A DNA stretch of 64,000 nucleotides from Synechococcus sp. RS9916 (GCF_000153825.1 NZ_DS022299.1:62001-126000); one strand, 5' to 3'. Positions 16,066 through 24,444 are shown, numbered from the stretch's first letter. Notes: generated by a model not told the origin, from the letters alone. Made by a program: numbers and translations.

Positions 16066-16302
16066 TTGATGTTTTTACTGCCCTTGTGGAGGTATTGCGC
16101 TTCTTGATTGTATTGATTGCACTTGTTGAGCTTGAATTGGTTTCGTGGAGATGTGTCTCTGCTGTGTTGATTTCGGCGAATTTGTATCCAGCCTGAATGG
16201 GAAAAACTCAGGCCTGCTGACCCTTGAAATCTTGGGTATTAGTGGCTTCGGGAGGGTGGGCGTCTGGCTAAGTGCTGCTCGTGATGGGTGCCGACATGGC
16301 CA

Positions 16303-16425
16303 ATGGAGATGGTCTGGGCTCCAGTTGTTCCCAAGGAAAACTCCGGTGAAGCCAAAGTCGAATCCAAAATGTCTGGTGGTTTTAAAAAGCCTCAGGAATC
16401 GGTCGCTGTTGCGATCATTGCTTGA
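16303..16425 (+). CDS. Possible 40-residue protein
   Basis: The frame MEMVWAPVVPKENSGEAK... is followed 24 nt later by a strong plus-strand terminator, which argues that something is transcribed here on the plus strand. There is no clear ribosome site, so coding is only possible. Confidence 0.35.
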   Translation: MEMVWAPVVPKENSGEAKVESKMSGGFKKPQESVAVAIIA

Positions 16426-16448
16426 TCGCTGATTGTCAGCACGTTCAC

Positions 16449-16474
16449 TGGCCCCGCCACAAGCGGGGTTTTTT
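16449..16474 (+). terminator. Strong terminator
   Basis: CCCCGCcacaAGCGGGG is followed by T8. It ends plus-strand transcription from the 16.3 kb region and corresponds to the terminator at 15475 in the duplicated segment. Confidence 0.8.
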
Positions 16475-16543
16475 TTGCTTGTGCTGCAACCCTTCACGCT
16501 CGTGCTCCAATCCCTCACTTGAGCGATGCGCCATCAGCAGGCG

Positions 16544-17767
16544 CTACGCGAGGGGCCGTCCTTTCCAGGTCCAACCTCGCCCAGTCAGGCTGCGCCACAC
16601 AGACGTGGGTGCGATCGCGGCCACGATCAGTCCTCCCAGCCCCATTAACCACCAGTGGGTGAGGGGTACGGCAAAGCGTTGGCGAATCCAGAGCCGCAGA
16701 ACGAGTTGCAGCCCGATGCCGATGCCCCCCAGCAGAGCTGCGGCTGACGCCAAGCCGATCGTCTGGGTTGGCGTGTGGCTGTTGTTGATCAGCCAAAGCA
16801 ACGTTATGGCCGCAGATGCTGTGATCAGCCACGGACCGCTGAACATCAGCAGCACCACGCCGCCGGCTCCCAAGGCCTTGGTCACACTGCGATCCAGTCC
16901 CAGAAACCAGTTTTTGCTCCAGCCTTCCCACAGCGCCCCGAGATTGGCGTACATCTGCAGATCCACTGCATCGAGGCCCAGGCAGTAACGCAAGCGATAA
17001 CCGCCTCCCTTGATCCGGCGTGCCAGCGCCAGGTCCTCCACGACCTCATCGGCCAGGGCTTGATGGCCGCCGATGGCCGTGTATGCCTCGCGGCGAAACA
17101 GCATGAACGGACCAGCCGCGAATGCCACTGGGGAGTCGGGGTTATTGGTTTCCTCCATGGGGAAGCCGAGGCCGAGCAGGCTGGCCATGATCGGTTGCAC
17201 CATCCACTCCGCCAGGCAGCTGCACACCAACCTCGGTGCGAGGCTGAACAGATCGGCTTCTTCAGCGTTGGCCTGCGCCAGAGCGCGGCGCAGGGTTTGG
17301 GGCGCCAGTTCCACATCGGCATCCATGAACAGCACCCAGTCGGTCTCCACCGACGCCATCGCACGGCTGCAGGCCCAGTTCTTGCCCACCCAACGCTCTC
17401 CGCTGGGGCGAGGTCCGGCCTGAAGCACGGAGGTCTGTGCCTGTGAGGGCGTGGTTTCGATCGTGGCGGAGGCCAGGTTGACCGTGGCGTCACTGGAGTC
17501 GTCATCCACCACCACAACCCTCCAGTCCGCGCAGGGGGTCTCGTTGCGGAGCACGCTGCTGAGGCAACGGCTGATGTTGGCGGCTTCGTTGTAGGCGGGG
17601 ATCACCACCGTGAGCGATGCGGTTGGTGGTGATGGCGCGATGGTCGACGCGTTGCTGAGCACCGGGGCGACTGCAAACACCCGTTGCAGGCCGATCAAGA
17701 GAATGGTGAGGCCGAGTGCGGCCGCTCCAGCTCCCAGCAGCAGAGCCGTCAAAACCAGCAGGAGCAT
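16544..17767 (-). CDS. GT2-family glycosyltransferase, membrane-bound
   Basis: The 407-residue protein has an N-terminal membrane helix, a GT2 catalytic domain and C-terminal membrane helices. Motifs visible: VVIPAYNEAANISRCL, VVDDDSSD, the metal-binding FMDADVE, and EDLALARR after a Gly-rich loop. The C-terminal third has hydrophobic segments (GGVVLLMFSGPWLIT, AALLGGIGIGLQLVL, WWLMGLGGLIVAAI). It resembles glycosyltransferases of carotenoid or hopanoid type, but the acceptor cannot be read. It is preceded by a small membrane protein two bases upstream. Confidence 0.85.
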   Translation of the reverse strand: MLLLVLTALLLGAGAAALGLTILLIGLQRVFAVAPVLSNASTIAPSPPTASLTVVIPAYNEAANISRCLSSVLRNETPCADWRVVVVDDDSSDATVNLASATIETTPSQAQTSVLQAGPRPSGERWVGKNWACSRAMASVETDWVLFMDADVELAPQTLRRALAQANAEEADLFSLAPRLVCSCLAEWMVQPIMASLLGLGFPMEETNNPDSPVAFAAGPFMLFRREAYTAIGGHQALADEVVEDLALARRIKGGGYRLRYCLGLDAVDLQMYANLGALWEGWSKNWFLGLDRSVTKALGAGGVVLLMFSGPWLITASAAITLLWLINNSHTPTQTIGLASAAALLGGIGIGLQLVLRLWIRQRFAVPLTHWWLMGLGGLIVAAIAPTSVWRSLTGRGWTWKGRPLA

Positions 17768-17769
17768 TC

Positions 17770-17976
17770 CTATCGCTTCAGGGCTGTGCGTTCATCACGA
17801 CTCCACCACACCAGCAGCATCCCGATCAATGGCATCTGCAGATTGGTGACCAGGCTCCTGTGAGCGACCAGTGCCATGCCATTGGCGAAGAACGTGGTGC
17901 CATCCATCCCCATCACCACAACGAGGGCAGTGATCAGGGCCGAGATCCAAAGCGTTATCTCCCCCTTTTCAAGCAT
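17770..17976 (-). CDS. Small membrane protein cotranscribed with the GT2 gene
   Basis: The 68-residue product has two hydrophobic helices (LWISALITALVVVMGMDG and LQMPLIGMLLVWW). Its stop is two bases before the glycosyltransferase start, so translational coupling is likely. No family is recognised. Confidence 0.65.
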   Translation of the reverse strand: MLEKGEITLWISALITALVVVMGMDGTTFFANGMALVAHRSLVTNLQMPLIGMLLVWWSRDERTALKR

Positions 17977-18042
17977 TTCTTTCTGTTTTTGGGATGCGAG
18001 ATCTCAGGTGGCCGATAGCGTTGATGAAGCCGATCGCAGGGG

Positions 18043-18237
18043 ATGGACGCTGTAGATCTTGAGGTGGTGAATGTGCTTTTTTTCCAGCAGATGCTGGATG
18101 CTGTTGAGCACGAGCGTTGGGACGAGGCGGCGATGGCCCTCTTCAAGCTTTATGCCATCGAGGATGGTGAACGTTTCACAGATCTTGAGCTGCCGCTGAG
18201 TGATGGGGAGGAAGACCTTACGGTCAGGGCTGCCTGA
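18043..18237 (+). CDS. Small acidic protein
   Basis: The 64-residue product MDAVDLEVVNVLFFQQML... is strongly acidic and helical in the first half. It is followed 14 nt later by a tiny membrane protein on the same strand. Function unknown. Confidence 0.6.
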   Translation: MDAVDLEVVNVLFFQQMLDAVEHERWDEAAMALFKLYAIEDGERFTDLELPLSDGEEDLTVRAA

Positions 18238-18251
18238 GGAGCTCTCGCTTC

Positions 18252-18407
18252 ATGCTCTGGATCTATGGGTGGATCACAGCCATCGTGCTGGTGCTCTCGA
18301 TTGTGCTCTGGGCTTTGAATCTTGCTGAGGTGGACCGGGTACTGTCCAAGCCGCGTCGCATGATCAAGTCGTTGCGCCATCGCACGCGCCGCCGTATGCG
18401 TTGTTGA
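18252..18407 (+). CDS. Tiny single-pass membrane protein
   Basis: The 51-residue frame MLWIYGWITAIVLVLSIVLW has one membrane helix followed by a very basic tail (PRRMIKSLRHRTRRRMRC), giving a clear inside-positive topology. It follows the acidic protein by 14 nt behind GAGGAG. Confidence 0.6.
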   Translation: MLWIYGWITAIVLVLSIVLWALNLAEVDRVLSKPRRMIKSLRHRTRRRMRC

Positions 18408-18504
18408 TGCGGAATGCATCACGGTGTGTTGCAGCTCTTGGCCCGAGGCCTGGAGTGAGTCGCCATCCAGCGGCATAACCCGAACAGCAGTTGCTGATAG
18501 GCCG

Positions 18505-18645
18505 ATGACAGCCAGTCGGACGCCGATCCGATTTCATCACGCTCAGGATGAGGCCCCTTGCCGTTGCCTTGATTGCCGCCGGCTTGAAGATGCGATTCGT
18601 CGCGCGGTGACGGCCCCACCCCTCGTTACGTCAGTGTCAGCCTGA
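18505..18645 (+). CDS. Possible 46-residue protein with CxC/C motif
   Basis: The frame MTASRTPIRFHHAQDEAPCR contains CRCLDCRRLEDAIRRAV. Composition is plausible but the ribosome site is weak and the end overlaps the 3' end of the convergent gene. Confidence 0.3.
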   Translation: MTASRTPIRFHHAQDEAPCRCLDCRRLEDAIRRAVTAPPLVTSVSA

Positions 18646-19102
18646 GCTTGTTTGCCAGGGTCTGGCAGTTGTGGTCATTCTGATTCGTGTCGCTCAGTTC
18701 GAGATTGAAGAACAGTGCGGTGGGTGTTTGAAAGAAAGGACCGGCATGCCAGGTGCCTTGGTGCAGTTTCACGGCCTCCCCTGCTTCGACTTTCACCAGC
18801 TGCACCGTGTTTTGGTCCAGCTCGTCGGCGCTTCGTGTGGGTTCGGCCACGGCTAACCACCAGGGTTGGGCATCCGCTGATCCCAGGCATTGTGTGGCGC
18901 GCAGGTGCCGGGTCATGCTCCCGACCACCGGCGGTCGGCTTTGCAGGCGCATCAGGTAGTAGCGGAGATTGTCTCCATCGAACAGCAGGCTCGCCTCCGC
19001 TGGACCGGCGGGAGTCATGTCATCGACTGGCAGGATTGCTGTACCGAATCGCTCAAACCGACAGTCCTGCAGTCCCTTGGCGCTGAGGGTGGTGAGGCTC
19101 AT
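18626..19102 (-). CDS. Ureidoglycolate lyase-family cupin
   Basis: The 158-residue product fits the AllA-like cupin family: FERFGTAILPVDD, RYYLMRL, MTRHLRATQCLGSADAQPWWLAVAEP, VKLHQGTWHAGPFF and LFFNLELSDTNQNDHN. Classical members split ureidoglycolate to glyoxylate and urea in allantoin breakdown. Cyanobacterial homologues without other purine genes nearby may have another substrate. The start at 19102 overlaps the previous stop as ATGA, so it is coupled to the exported protein upstream. Confidence 0.75.
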   Translation of the reverse strand: MSLTTLSAKGLQDCRFERFGTAILPVDDMTPAGPAEASLLFDGDNLRYYLMRLQSRPPVVGSMTRHLRATQCLGSADAQPWWLAVAEPTRSADELDQNTVQLVKVEAGEAVKLHQGTWHAGPFFQTPTALFFNLELSDTNQNDHNCQTLANKLRLTLT

Positions 19103-19488
19103 GGCGTTGGCTGCGCTGGATTGCAGGTGTAAGTGATGATGTCCCCACGGCGCTGCTTCCATTCCGGATGGTCAGGGTCAACAGCGCGCCACCACCAGCG
19201 ACCATCGGTGTAACTCGGTGGGCCAGCGTTATTGGTGCGGGGCAGCTGAAACGTCTGCCCGCGCCAGCTGATCAGCACGCCATCCCCCGGCACGGTTCCA
19301 GATTCGATGTTGGGAACAGAGTCGGGGAGTCCGCTGATATCCACCGCTCCCGCAATGGGAGTCAGGGTTAACGGATCGCCATCACAAAGCCATGTGCTGG
19401 GACTCGCAGCCGATGCGCGGAGCGGCGACACGAGCAGCATCACGACCAGCATCAGGCTCTGCAGCAGCTTGGGGATCCCCTTGGGCAC
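19099..19488 (-). CDS. Exported hypothetical protein
   Basis: A GTG start gives a signal peptide (LLQSLMLVVMLLVSPLRASA) and a mature domain of about 100 residues with two Cys (TWLCDGDP, YTCNPAQP) and aromatic WWWRAVDPDHPEW. It may be a small beta-domain. It overlaps the cupin gene by four bases. Confidence 0.65.
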   Translation of the reverse strand: MPKGIPKLLQSLMLVVMLLVSPLRASAASPSTWLCDGDPLTLTPIAGAVDISGLPDSVPNIESGTVPGDGVLISWRGQTFQLPRTNNAGPPSYTDGRWWWRAVDPDHPEWKQRRGDIITYTCNPAQPTP

Positions 19489-19532
19489 AACAGTCGTGCG
19501 TCGACTCTCATGTTGACGTCCAGCGGGCGTGT

Positions 19533-20483
19533 TTAGCGGTTCCCCACGCTTTGAAACGGCTGCTCGCTCCCCTGGGGTCTCCAGGCCACATCCCAGCCTG
19601 GGGTATCGATCACGATGGCCTGGGTTTCAGCGGTGATCGGGATGCGCAGGGGGCTGCTGCTTTCGAGCAGCAAAGCGCGCATGGCAACCGGCTTCAGCAT
19701 CGAGACGCCACACGCGCGTCGTGGCGACCACAGTCCTCCGAGCAACGCACCGCTCAGTCGGTAATGGCGCACCTGGGCCGTGCTGGTGGGCTGTTCGTCA
19801 AGTTGTCCCTTTTGGGCAGGCACGGCAAAGCCTTTGGGGATGTCGATGCTGAACTGAACGTCGATGGCCGTCAGGGGGGAAGCGGTTCGTTTCAATCCGG
19901 CAACCCAGATGATCTGGCGGCTGTCCTCCGACCACAGCGGTAGCTGTTGCCACGTCGGTAAGGCGACGAGCCCGGTGGCTATGGAGCTCTGAAATGGTTG
20001 ATCGCTACCTGTGGGTCGCCATTCCAGCAACCATCCTTTCGGCAGATCGATTCGCACGGTTTTGCCCTGCCAGGGAATGGTGGTGGGACTCCCGTTGTTC
20101 AGCGCAAGGCGCTCTCTTGTGATCGGGTAGTCCGGCTCACAGCCCATCACTGTGGTGATGATGTCACCACCAGGTTGGCCGTTGTCGCTCATCAGGCGCC
20201 AGACGCTCTGCCCGCCGCTGCCCAGGGGTTGCGGCTGCAGTTGACCCGTGATCTGCATGTCGTTGCAGTCCCGCTCCACCATGGTGCTGACACGCACTTC
20301 AATGCTGGATCGGACCTCGATCCGATGCCGTTGCTGTGGCGGTTGGTTTGGCGGTGTGGGGCTTGGCTGCGATTCAGCGCGCACTCCCATGACCGTTGAA
20401 ATCAGGGGCAGCAGAGCCAGGCCGGTGGCGGCAATGACGCGCCGGGTGACAGACAACAGCATGATCTGCATCAGAGAGGTCAT
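19533..20483 (-). CDS. Exported hypothetical protein, beta-rich
   Basis: The 316-residue product has an N-terminal hydrophobic segment (VIAATGLALLPLISTVMGV) and a Pro/Gln linker. A repeated pattern follows, WLLEWRPTGSDQPFQS near the middle and WDVAWRPQGSEQPFQS at the end, indicating two related beta modules. The ATG at 20483 gives the proper signal; a longer frame has none. It is upstream of two coupled genes on the same strand. Function unknown. Confidence 0.65.
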   Translation of the reverse strand: MTSLMQIMLLSVTRRVIAATGLALLPLISTVMGVRAESQPSPTPPNQPPQQRHRIEVRSSIEVRVSTMVERDCNDMQITGQLQPQPLGSGGQSVWRLMSDNGQPGGDIITTVMGCEPDYPITRERLALNNGSPTTIPWQGKTVRIDLPKGWLLEWRPTGSDQPFQSSIATGLVALPTWQQLPLWSEDSRQIIWVAGLKRTASPLTAIDVQFSIDIPKGFAVPAQKGQLDEQPTSTAQVRHYRLSGALLGGLWSPRRACGVSMLKPVAMRALLLESSSPLRIPITAETQAIVIDTPGWDVAWRPQGSEQPFQSVGNR

Positions 20484-20571
20484 GGCTTGATCCTCACCGT
20501 CATGTAGAGGTTTGGGCTTGATTCCAGTCACGCTGGTGGGTGAGATTACGCAACGTGTTGGGCCTCCAGAG

Positions 20572-20946
20572 ATGACACTCACACTCATCTACGACGGTGA
20601 ATGTCCGTTCTGTCAGGCCTTCGCCTTGCGCAGTGAGCTGGCAGCGGGTGTTCCGGATTTGTCGATCGTGGATGGTCGTCAAGCACCAGAGTTGCGGCGC
20701 CAGCTTCTCGATCAGGGGCTGAGCCTCAGAAACGGCGCCATGCTCATTGATGGTGATCAGGTTTGGCATGGCAGCGCAGCCATTGCCGAACTCAGCAGCC
20801 GGATGCAGCCAAGTGATGCGCTGTTGAAGGTTCTGCACCGGATGTTCCGCCACCGTGGCCGCGCTGCTTTCTTTTATCCCGCGCTTCTGCTGGCAAGGCG
20901 TATCGCCTTGGCGCTGAAAGGATTGAGTCCCGATCCGGATTCCTGA
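20572..20946 (+). CDS. DCC-family thiol-disulfide oxidoreductase (DUF393)
   Basis: The 124-residue product starts MTLTLIYDGECPFCQAF, with the family DxxCxxC signature at residues 8-14. The rest (LIDGDQVWHGSAAI, Arg-rich hydrophobic C-terminus FFYPALLLARRIALAL) fits DUF393. These thioredoxin-like proteins are assumed to act in thiol exchange; the partner is unknown. The ATG at 20572 sits behind AGAG. Confidence 0.85.
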   Translation: MTLTLIYDGECPFCQAFALRSELAAGVPDLSIVDGRQAPELRRQLLDQGLSLRNGAMLIDGDQVWHGSAAIAELSSRMQPSDALLKVLHRMFRHRGRAAFFYPALLLARRIALALKGLSPDPDS

Positions 20947-20978
20947 ATCAGACTGACTCTGCCATTTGCTGTGCTGTC

Positions 20979-21497
20979 GTGCTTGATCTTTTGGCGGCCA
21001 CGCTTCTTGCCACGGGTGGGGCGTCTTCGGCGCAGGCTGATGGGTGCCCGCAAGGGGTGCTGGAGCAGCTCAATGGGTTGTATGCATGGCAAGTGGCTCG
21101 TCAGGATGCCCCTGGCCGTGGGGATCTGGTTGCGCAAAGGCCGCGGTTCACCGCTGCCCTCTTTGATCAGCTGAAACAAGCCTGGGATCTGGATCCACGC
21201 ACCGATGGTGCGTATCTCGGTTTTGATGTGTTCAGCGGAACGCAGATGGCCACCTATGGCGCTCAAGTGCGTCGCTGTCAGACCCAGACCCCTGATCAGA
21301 TCGCCGCAGAGGTGTCCGTTGCATGGGGTCGCGGTGGTCAGCCGGCACCCACACCCTCGCTCCTGGAGTACCGCATGGTGCGTGAGAACGGTCGTTGGCG
21401 GATCTCGGAGATCACCTATCGCTCCGCTGAAGAGCCCTACACCCTCTCCAGCAGTCTCGCCAACATCCTTCAAGCGGCATCGCGCTCCTCTCCCTAA
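20979..21497 (+). CDS. Exported hypothetical protein (NTF2/DUF3828-like)
   Basis: A GTG start gives a short signal peptide (LLAATLLATGGASSAQA). The mature part (LNGLYAWQVARQD, LLEYRMVRENGRWRISEITY) resembles exported alpha+beta barrel proteins whose last strand reads as NGRWRI. It follows the DCC gene by 32 nt. Function unknown. Confidence 0.6.
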   Translation: MLDLLAATLLATGGASSAQADGCPQGVLEQLNGLYAWQVARQDAPGRGDLVAQRPRFTAALFDQLKQAWDLDPRTDGAYLGFDVFSGTQMATYGAQVRRCQTQTPDQIAAEVSVAWGRGGQPAPTPSLLEYRMVRENGRWRISEITYRSAEEPYTLSSSLANILQAASRSSP

Positions 21498-21577
21498 GTG
21501 GAAGAAAATCAGAGGCCTGTTGTCAGGGTGTCATCGGGCTGTCTAGCGGTGCAGTAACCCATCGCGAGGTTTCACCC

Positions 21578-21751
21578 ATGTCGATGAAGCAACTGGAGAC
21601 GTTCCTGGCCAAAGCACACAGCAATGATTCGATCCGCAGCGAAGTGGAGGCCTGCGGACAAGACAACACCTGTGTTGCCAAGGTTGGCCTACGTCATGGC
21701 CACAAGTTCTCCCCCGCCAACCTCACCCGTTGGCAGCGGGAGCATCACTGA
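21578..21751 (+). CDS. Nif11-domain peptide without double-glycine core
   Basis: The 57-residue frame MSMKQLETFLAKAHSNDSIR matches the Nif11 leader start, and VAKVGLRHGHKFSPANL matches the IAKEHGHKFS segment of the RiPP leaders. It ends about where the glycine motif would begin and has no core. It could be a decayed precursor or a stand-alone Nif11 protein. A GC-rich hairpin follows 7 nt after the stop. Confidence 0.65.
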   Translation: MSMKQLETFLAKAHSNDSIRSEVEACGQDNTCVAKVGLRHGHKFSPANLTRWQREHH

Positions 21752-21757
21752 TCCGGT

Positions 21758-21783
21758 TCGGGGGGAGTCGAACGCTCCCCCCA
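21758..21783 (+). terminator. Hairpin after the Nif11-like gene
   Basis: GGGGGGAG-tcgaacg-CTCCCCCC forms a strong stem. Only a weak T-rich stretch follows (AAATTTGTTC). Confidence 0.5.
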
Positions 21784-21852
21784 AATTTGTTCGAAGATCA
21801 AGAAATGGAACACGGGGCTGTTGGGCGTCCCAGAAGCGGAGATGCTCGGTGA

Positions 21853-22008
21853 ATGGGAATCACTCACTGCCCTCTTTGCATCGGTCTGGCCGTGCTTTCA
21901 GCGGTTCGTTTCATGGCCAATGCCGTGATGCTGCTGCAACTCGAACGTCGCGGCGCGGAACAGTCCACCCATCCCGCCAGTTTGTTGGGAACGGTGTTCG
22001 AGCTCTGA
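21853..22008 (+). CDS. Tiny hypothetical protein
   Basis: The 51-residue frame MGITHCPLCIGLAVLSAVRF has a CPLC motif and one hydrophobic segment. It ends five bases before the next gene on the same strand, suggesting coupling. Evidence is only frame, context and composition. Confidence 0.45.
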   Translation: MGITHCPLCIGLAVLSAVRFMANAVMLLQLERRGAEQSTHPASLLGTVFEL

Positions 22009-22012
22009 GGTC

Positions 22013-22291
22013 ATGAAGCAGCTGCCCGGTCGGCGGCGACCACGTTGGTTGCAACAGCTGGCGGGATTTGCCGCTGCAGTCATCGTCAGCATCTGGCTTG
22101 TGTCCTTGTTGCCGGTGCTGTTGGTGATTGGTTTGGTGGCTGCACTCCTGCTGCTTCCGGTCCTCCGGCAGCTGCGGCGGGAACTGGAACGCATCGACGC
22201 TCAGCAGTCTCCAGGATCCCGCCCGGCTTCGGACGAGCTTCGCAATGCCACTCCTTGGCAGCAGAAAGTGCGCAATTGGATGGGGTTTTGA
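22013..22291 (+). CDS. Small membrane protein
   Basis: The 92-residue product has a basic start (MKQLPGRRRPRWLQQLAG), a long hydrophobic stretch (AAAVIVSIWLVSLLPVLLVI and onward, probably a helical hairpin) and a polar C-terminus. No family is recognised. Confidence 0.65.
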   Translation: MKQLPGRRRPRWLQQLAGFAAAVIVSIWLVSLLPVLLVIGLVAALLLLPVLRQLRRELERIDAQQSPGSRPASDELRNATPWQQKVRNWMGF

Positions 22292-22346
22292 GAGCGACTC
22301 AGGTCGGTGGCATCAGCAAACCCCATCTGAGCTAGGGCTGATCCGT

Positions 22347-22688
22347 TCAGGGATCGTTGGGGTCGACCAACGCCAGATAGGCCTCATCCCTGAAGCGCAT
22401 CACGGCATCGTCATCGTGCTGATCGCCGCACTGGAAGAGCAAATGGATAATCCTTCCTCGATCGAGATCCCGTTCTGCCACGTCTTGCCAAAGGCGGGCT
22501 GTGAGCTGGCCGTCGGCTAGGTCGAACTGGGCATGCGCCAGATCACGCACCACCTTGAAGTAGCTCTGGCGGTCATTGCGCATCCGGCATTCGTGGCTCG
22601 ATGCACCAGAAACAACCACCTGGGGGGCCAGATGGTCGCTGCTGTTGGCCTGGGTGAGTGGCGACACACCGGACGAATGGGGAGTCAT
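22347..22688 (-). CDS. Hypothetical soluble protein
   Basis: The 113-residue product has a polar N-terminal 40 residues and a better-formed domain from MRNDRQSYFKVVRDLAHAQF to the end, rich in Asp, His and Gln. The start could also be the internal ATG at about residue 36. No domain is recognised. Confidence 0.5.
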   Translation of the reverse strand: MTPHSSGVSPLTQANSSDHLAPQVVVSGASSHECRMRNDRQSYFKVVRDLAHAQFDLADGQLTARLWQDVAERDLDRGRIIHLLFQCGDQHDDDAVMRFRDEAYLALVDPNDP

Positions 22689-22771
22689 GGCCACGCTGCA
22701 GATATCTTCACTGTTGTGACCCCTCGGATCGCTGACAACAGAGTATTCATGCTTATTCGCTCCACAAGGGG

Positions 22772-23329
22772 TCAGCGCACGATGATCAGCGGTCTGCCGA
22801 ACCATAGGGGCCACCAGCGAGCTGCTCGGGCTTCCGCGGCGCGGCGCCGCTCGACGGCCATTCGGTAAGCATGTTCGCGTCGTTCACGCTCCTTTCGCTC
22901 GCGTTCGCCCTTGAGGCGGTCATAGCGATCTGCAGACCGTTGTTCTTCCAGTTCACGGTCGTAGGCGAGCAGCGCTCGCAGTTCTCGCAGCTGGCCGGTT
23001 CGGGCTTGCAGCACCGTTTCCACCTCGTCGACACCGCTGAGATGGCGGTGGCTCTCGAGGAACGCGTTGATCCGCATCACCGTCATCTCGCTGACGCGGT
23101 CGGCTTCTTCGAACATCAGAGCCCGATACAGCTCTTCAGCCCGATCGAGCTGGCGCAAAAAAGTCTCCAGTGCCTGGCGGCTGCTGGGTGAAGGCCCTGA
23201 TCCACTGCCAGCTCCTCCGACGGCATCGTTGCCCGCCTGCACTCTGCCTGGCAACGCAGGGGTGAGCAGCAGAGGGGTTAGGAGCACAGCCGACAGCAGT
23301 CGTGCGGCGGGGCGGTGCAACGTCCCCAT
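22772..23329 (-). CDS. Exported coiled-coil protein
   Basis: The 185-residue product has a signal peptide (LLSAVLLTPLLLTPALPGRVQA), then a helical domain (RQALETFLRQLDRAEELYRAL) and a Lys/Arg/Glu-rich coiled coil (ERERKERERREHAYRMAVER). Its ATG overlaps the stop of the CsgG-like gene (ATGA), so the two are coupled and may work together at the envelope. Confidence 0.7.
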   Translation of the reverse strand: MGTLHRPAARLLSAVLLTPLLLTPALPGRVQAGNDAVGGAGSGSGPSPSSRQALETFLRQLDRAEELYRALMFEEADRVSEMTVMRINAFLESHRHLSGVDEVETVLQARTGQLRELRALLAYDRELEEQRSADRYDRLKGERERKERERREHAYRMAVERRRAAEARAARWWPLWFGRPLIIVR

Positions 23330-24099
23330 CAGAATTCGAGAACGTCTTTGGTGGCTTCGCGACGCCTCTGCTCTTTGCGGTCGTATTCAGCAATGCAGCT
23401 ATTGCGCAGATAGAGCACGCAGTTGAGGTATTCGCTCACCTCGATCATGGCCGCACGCACGGCCTTGGATGCGGGCACCTTGTTGGACGATGACTGGGAA
23501 TCGCTAAAGGAGAGGCCATACAAACCCCCAGAGGTTGACTTGGACTCAGATTTTGAGGTGGCCTTGCCTTCAATGGTGCGGCTGTAGGCAATTTCCCCTG
23601 TGGTGGTATCAACCACACGCACATCGAGGGCGACGTAAGCCTTGCTTTCGCTCGATGATTTGCGCTGCCCGAAGCCCATGATGTTGAAGCCTCCACCACC
23701 GCTTTTGGTCTCCGTGCCTTGCTGGTAATCGCTGACAGCTCCCAGCACGTAATACTTCGCCCCCGTCACCATGCCTCTTTTGGGAGCGGTGCTCTGGCGT
23801 GTGATGCCGAGTTCGGCAAGCTCCTGTTCATCGAGCACTTTCTTGAGGCCAGCGCGTTCGACAAGTGTGAAGTTGCCGGTTGCTTTGAGTTCATTCGACA
23901 GCATGTCGGTGAGTTGCTTCGACACGCGCGGACTCCACCACCACACGCCACTGGCGTTGTTGGTGATCTCCTTCACCGCCACGGTCACGGGCTGACGTGG
24001 AGCAACGCCACGAACCTGGGCCTGAACAGTCCCGGGAAGGCCCAGGGCCAGGGGCATGATTCCTGCGAGGACCAGACCAGACAGGGGGGAGCGAGACAT
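23329..24099 (-). CDS. CsgG-family exported protein
   Basis: The 256-residue product has a signal peptide and the CsgG/curli-assembly fold pattern: VTVAVKEITN, LTDMLSNELKATGNFTLVERAGLKKVLDEQ, GAKYYVLGAVSDYQ, and VALDVRVVDTTTGEIAYSRTIEG. Family members form or regulate outer-membrane secretion pores, or act as periplasmic relatives. No lipobox is visible, so it is not a typical CsgG lipoprotein. A Ser/Gly-rich loop is inserted near residues 175-200. Confidence 0.8.
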   Translation of the reverse strand: MSRSPLSGLVLAGIMPLALGLPGTVQAQVRGVAPRQPVTVAVKEITNNASGVWWWSPRVSKQLTDMLSNELKATGNFTLVERAGLKKVLDEQELAELGITRQSTAPKRGMVTGAKYYVLGAVSDYQQGTETKSGGGGFNIMGFGQRKSSSESKAYVALDVRVVDTTTGEIAYSRTIEGKATSKSESKSTSGGLYGLSFSDSQSSSNKVPASKAVRAAMIEVSEYLNCVLYLRNSCIAEYDRKEQRRREATKDVLEF

Positions 24100-24205
24100 G
24101 GGCCGTGCTGCGAACAAAACCTGCCCTACCCCTAGATGCGATTGTCTCGTCTGTGTACTCAGATGATTGATTCAGTAACGCTTTCGAGCCTTGTGATCAA
24201 GCGGT

Positions 24206-24373
24206 TCAGGCGGCTTTTCCGTGCTGATGTAGCGGTGTGACGCGGCAGGAGGGTGAGCGCAGGCCACCACTGAGCTCAGCAGCTTCCCGAAGGATGCGCT
24301 GCGCTTCTGCCCGCGACAAGCAGTGGTAGGCAGTGGCTTCAAGGTTGACTAGGCGCTTATGGGCTCCGTCCAT
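24206..24373 (-). CDS. Small conserved 55-residue protein
   Basis: MDGAHKRLVNLEATAYHCLS starts a compact helical frame that continues SRAEAQRILREAAELSGG, with a basic C-terminus. It is soluble, with two Cys. The frame is clean and of cyanobacterial composition. Function unknown. Confidence 0.55.
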   Translation of the reverse strand: MDGAHKRLVNLEATAYHCLSRAEAQRILREAAELSGGLRSPSCRVTPLHQHGKAA

Positions 24374-24444
24374 CACAGGTAAAATTTAGGTTAAAGGGAT
24401 ATTAAAGGACGTTTCTCGATTTGGCGAATGTCCATGCGTTTGGC

